Origin: Dehalococcoidales bacterium | GTDB taxonomy: Bacteria > Chloroflexota > Dehalococcoidia > Dehalococcoidales > UBA5627 | DNA: 6,694 bases | Assembly: GCA_028706995.1 (NCBI GenBank) | Contig: JAQTVR010000064.1 | Location: 1-6,694, forward strand | Reading direction: 5' to 3' | Shown: piece by piece, positions 5,983 to 6,694 of the stretch | Numbering within the stretch: the first letter of the stretch is position 1 | Layout of the letters: each line of letters starts with the position of its first letter | The notes under the pieces: generated by a model | Told to the model about the DNA's origin: nothing | The model's database searches: none | Seen by the model: only the letters and a program-made list of their open reading frames with translations | Made by a program: the position numbers and the translations under genes

Positions 5983-6694
5983 TTATTTCTTGGATGATAT
6001 AGAAACGCTTGGAAAATAAAACGAAGGCGTATTAAAAGAGCCGCCTATCCATTTGGAATCGTTTCCTATAGCGGCGATGTCCTTTAAAAGTTGATAAATA
6101 TTACCCGAAACCATGGTGTTTTTTACCCTGCCCGTAATTTTACCATTTTCTATTTTATAGCCCAACAGGACATTGCCGGCAAAATCGCCGCCCAACACAT
6201 TTCCCTGTTCGGCTCCCATAAGATATTCTATTACCAGCCCCTCTTTTATATCCGCCAGCATATCTGTAACTGAGGTCTCACCGGGTTTTATGACAAAGAC
6301 ACCGGCGGAAGGGAAGGGGAGTCCTCCGCCGTGGCGTTCGCCGTTACCGGTGCTATGGGTATTGGCTAAAGCCGCTGTTTGCAGGTCATAGTAAAAACTG
6401 GATGGTACGCCGTTTTCTACCAGGGTTGTTCGCCTGCTCGCAACACCCTCATCGTCGAAAGGCCGGCTCCCGGGACAGTAATTGACGGTAGTATCATCCA
6501 GAAGCCGGAATTTACTATCGAAAACTGATTTACCGAGGCTATTGCCTATCGGCGACGCTCCTTCGAGCACTGTTTTTACGTTAAAAGCCGATACAAGCGG
6601 TGCTATCAGCGAACTGGCTACTCCATTAGGCGTAAAAATTACCGGTAGTGCCTTATCCGGTGCTTCAGCCTGCTCCTTAGCCCATTCCAGTTGC
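5983..6694 (-). CDS. tldE: TldE/PmbA-type subunit of the TldD-TldE peptidase, C-terminal half, cut by the window edge
   Basis: The frame is open from the right edge to a TAA at 5983, giving 236 visible residues, about half of the roughly 450-residue family length. An internal GTG at 6570 is not the start, because the family pattern continues upstream of it (FTPNGVASSLIAPLVSAF at visible 20-37). Blocks in order are LEGASPIGNSLGKSVF (43-58), RPFDDEGVASRRTTLVENG (77-95), NTHSTGNGERH (111-121), GGDFAGNVLLGYKIENG (168-184) and VSGNIYQLLKDI (195-206). The end lacks the Cys-Gly-Lys metal-ligand region of TldD and instead reads W-I-G-G-S-F-N-T-P-S-F (215-225). This makes it the non-metal TldE/PmbA partner. 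TldD-TldE heterodimers hydrolyse small or unfolded peptides and mature some modified peptides such as microcin B17. A tldD gene would be expected next, beyond the right edge. PAC2 follows 52 nt downstream. Confidence 0.87.
   Translation of the reverse strand, partial: QLEWAKEQAEAPDKALPVIFTPNGVASSLIAPLVSAFNVKTVLEGASPIGNSLGKSVFDSKFRLLDDTTVNYCPGSRPFDDEGVASRRTTLVENGVPSSFYYDLQTAALANTHSTGNGERHGGGLPFPSAGVFVIKPGETSVTDMLADIKEGLVIEYLMGAEQGNVLGGDFAGNVLLGYKIENGKITGRVKNTMVSGNIYQLLKDIAAIGNDSKWIGGSFNTPSFYFPSVSISSKK

Noticed and set aside
6568..6570. GTG at 6570 as the start of the TldE gene.
   Set aside because: The reading frame and the TldE-like pattern continue upstream to the window edge, so this GTG is an internal Val codon.
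1..6694. CRISPR arrays, tRNA or rRNA genes, and insertion-sequence ends.
   Set aside because: No regularly spaced repeats, no cloverleaf-like or rRNA-like stretch, no transposase and no paired terminal repeats were seen; nearly all sequence is accounted for by coding regions.

Overview
The window is a dense bacterial chromosome segment at about 45-50% GC by eye, with no gene-free stretch longer than about 100 bases. The gene mix is methionine salvage, a DrrAB-like ABC exporter, a split MaoC dehydratase, a PAC2-family protein and TldE. It suggests an environmental bacterium, possibly Chloroflexota (Dehalococcoidia-like). That taxonomic call is an impression from gene content and protein style, because the window holds no rRNA or marker gene.

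Layout. A leftward block fills positions 1-3563: an ABC ATPase (3563 to 2601), its ABC-2 permease (2604 to 1507, overlapping by 4 nt), mtnA (1489 to 473) and the start of a restriction-type nuclease gene that runs off the left edge (431 to 1). Spacings of -4, 17 and 41 nt fit one transcript. Positions 3564-3666 form a compact divergent regulatory region. It holds a promoter-like element on each strand, several short inverted repeats and a run of eight G on the minus strand just before the ATPase start. From there a rightward pair (3667-4101 and 4116-4547) encodes the N-terminal-type and C-terminal-type hot-dog halves of a MaoC-like acyl dehydratase. It converges on, and overlaps by 39 nt, a second leftward block: the C-terminal half of TldE/PmbA (from the right edge to 5983), a PAC2-family protein (5930 to 5130) and a GNAT acetyltransferase (5090 to 4509).

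How the genes may work together. The ABC pair is a self-contained exporter whose substrate cannot be read from sequence. MtnA isomerises 5-methylthioribose-1-phosphate in methionine or 5'-deoxynucleoside salvage and may share the exporter's transcript. The two MaoC halves probably form one heterodimer: the second carries the catalytic Asp/His motif, while the first has Trp where the His would be. TldE, PAC2 and the acetyltransferase form a plausible but unproven peptide- or protein-handling unit. I see no clearly undescribed system. The most interesting points are the TldE-PAC2-GNAT linkage, the partial nuclease gene behind mtnA, and the palindrome-rich divergent promoter region.
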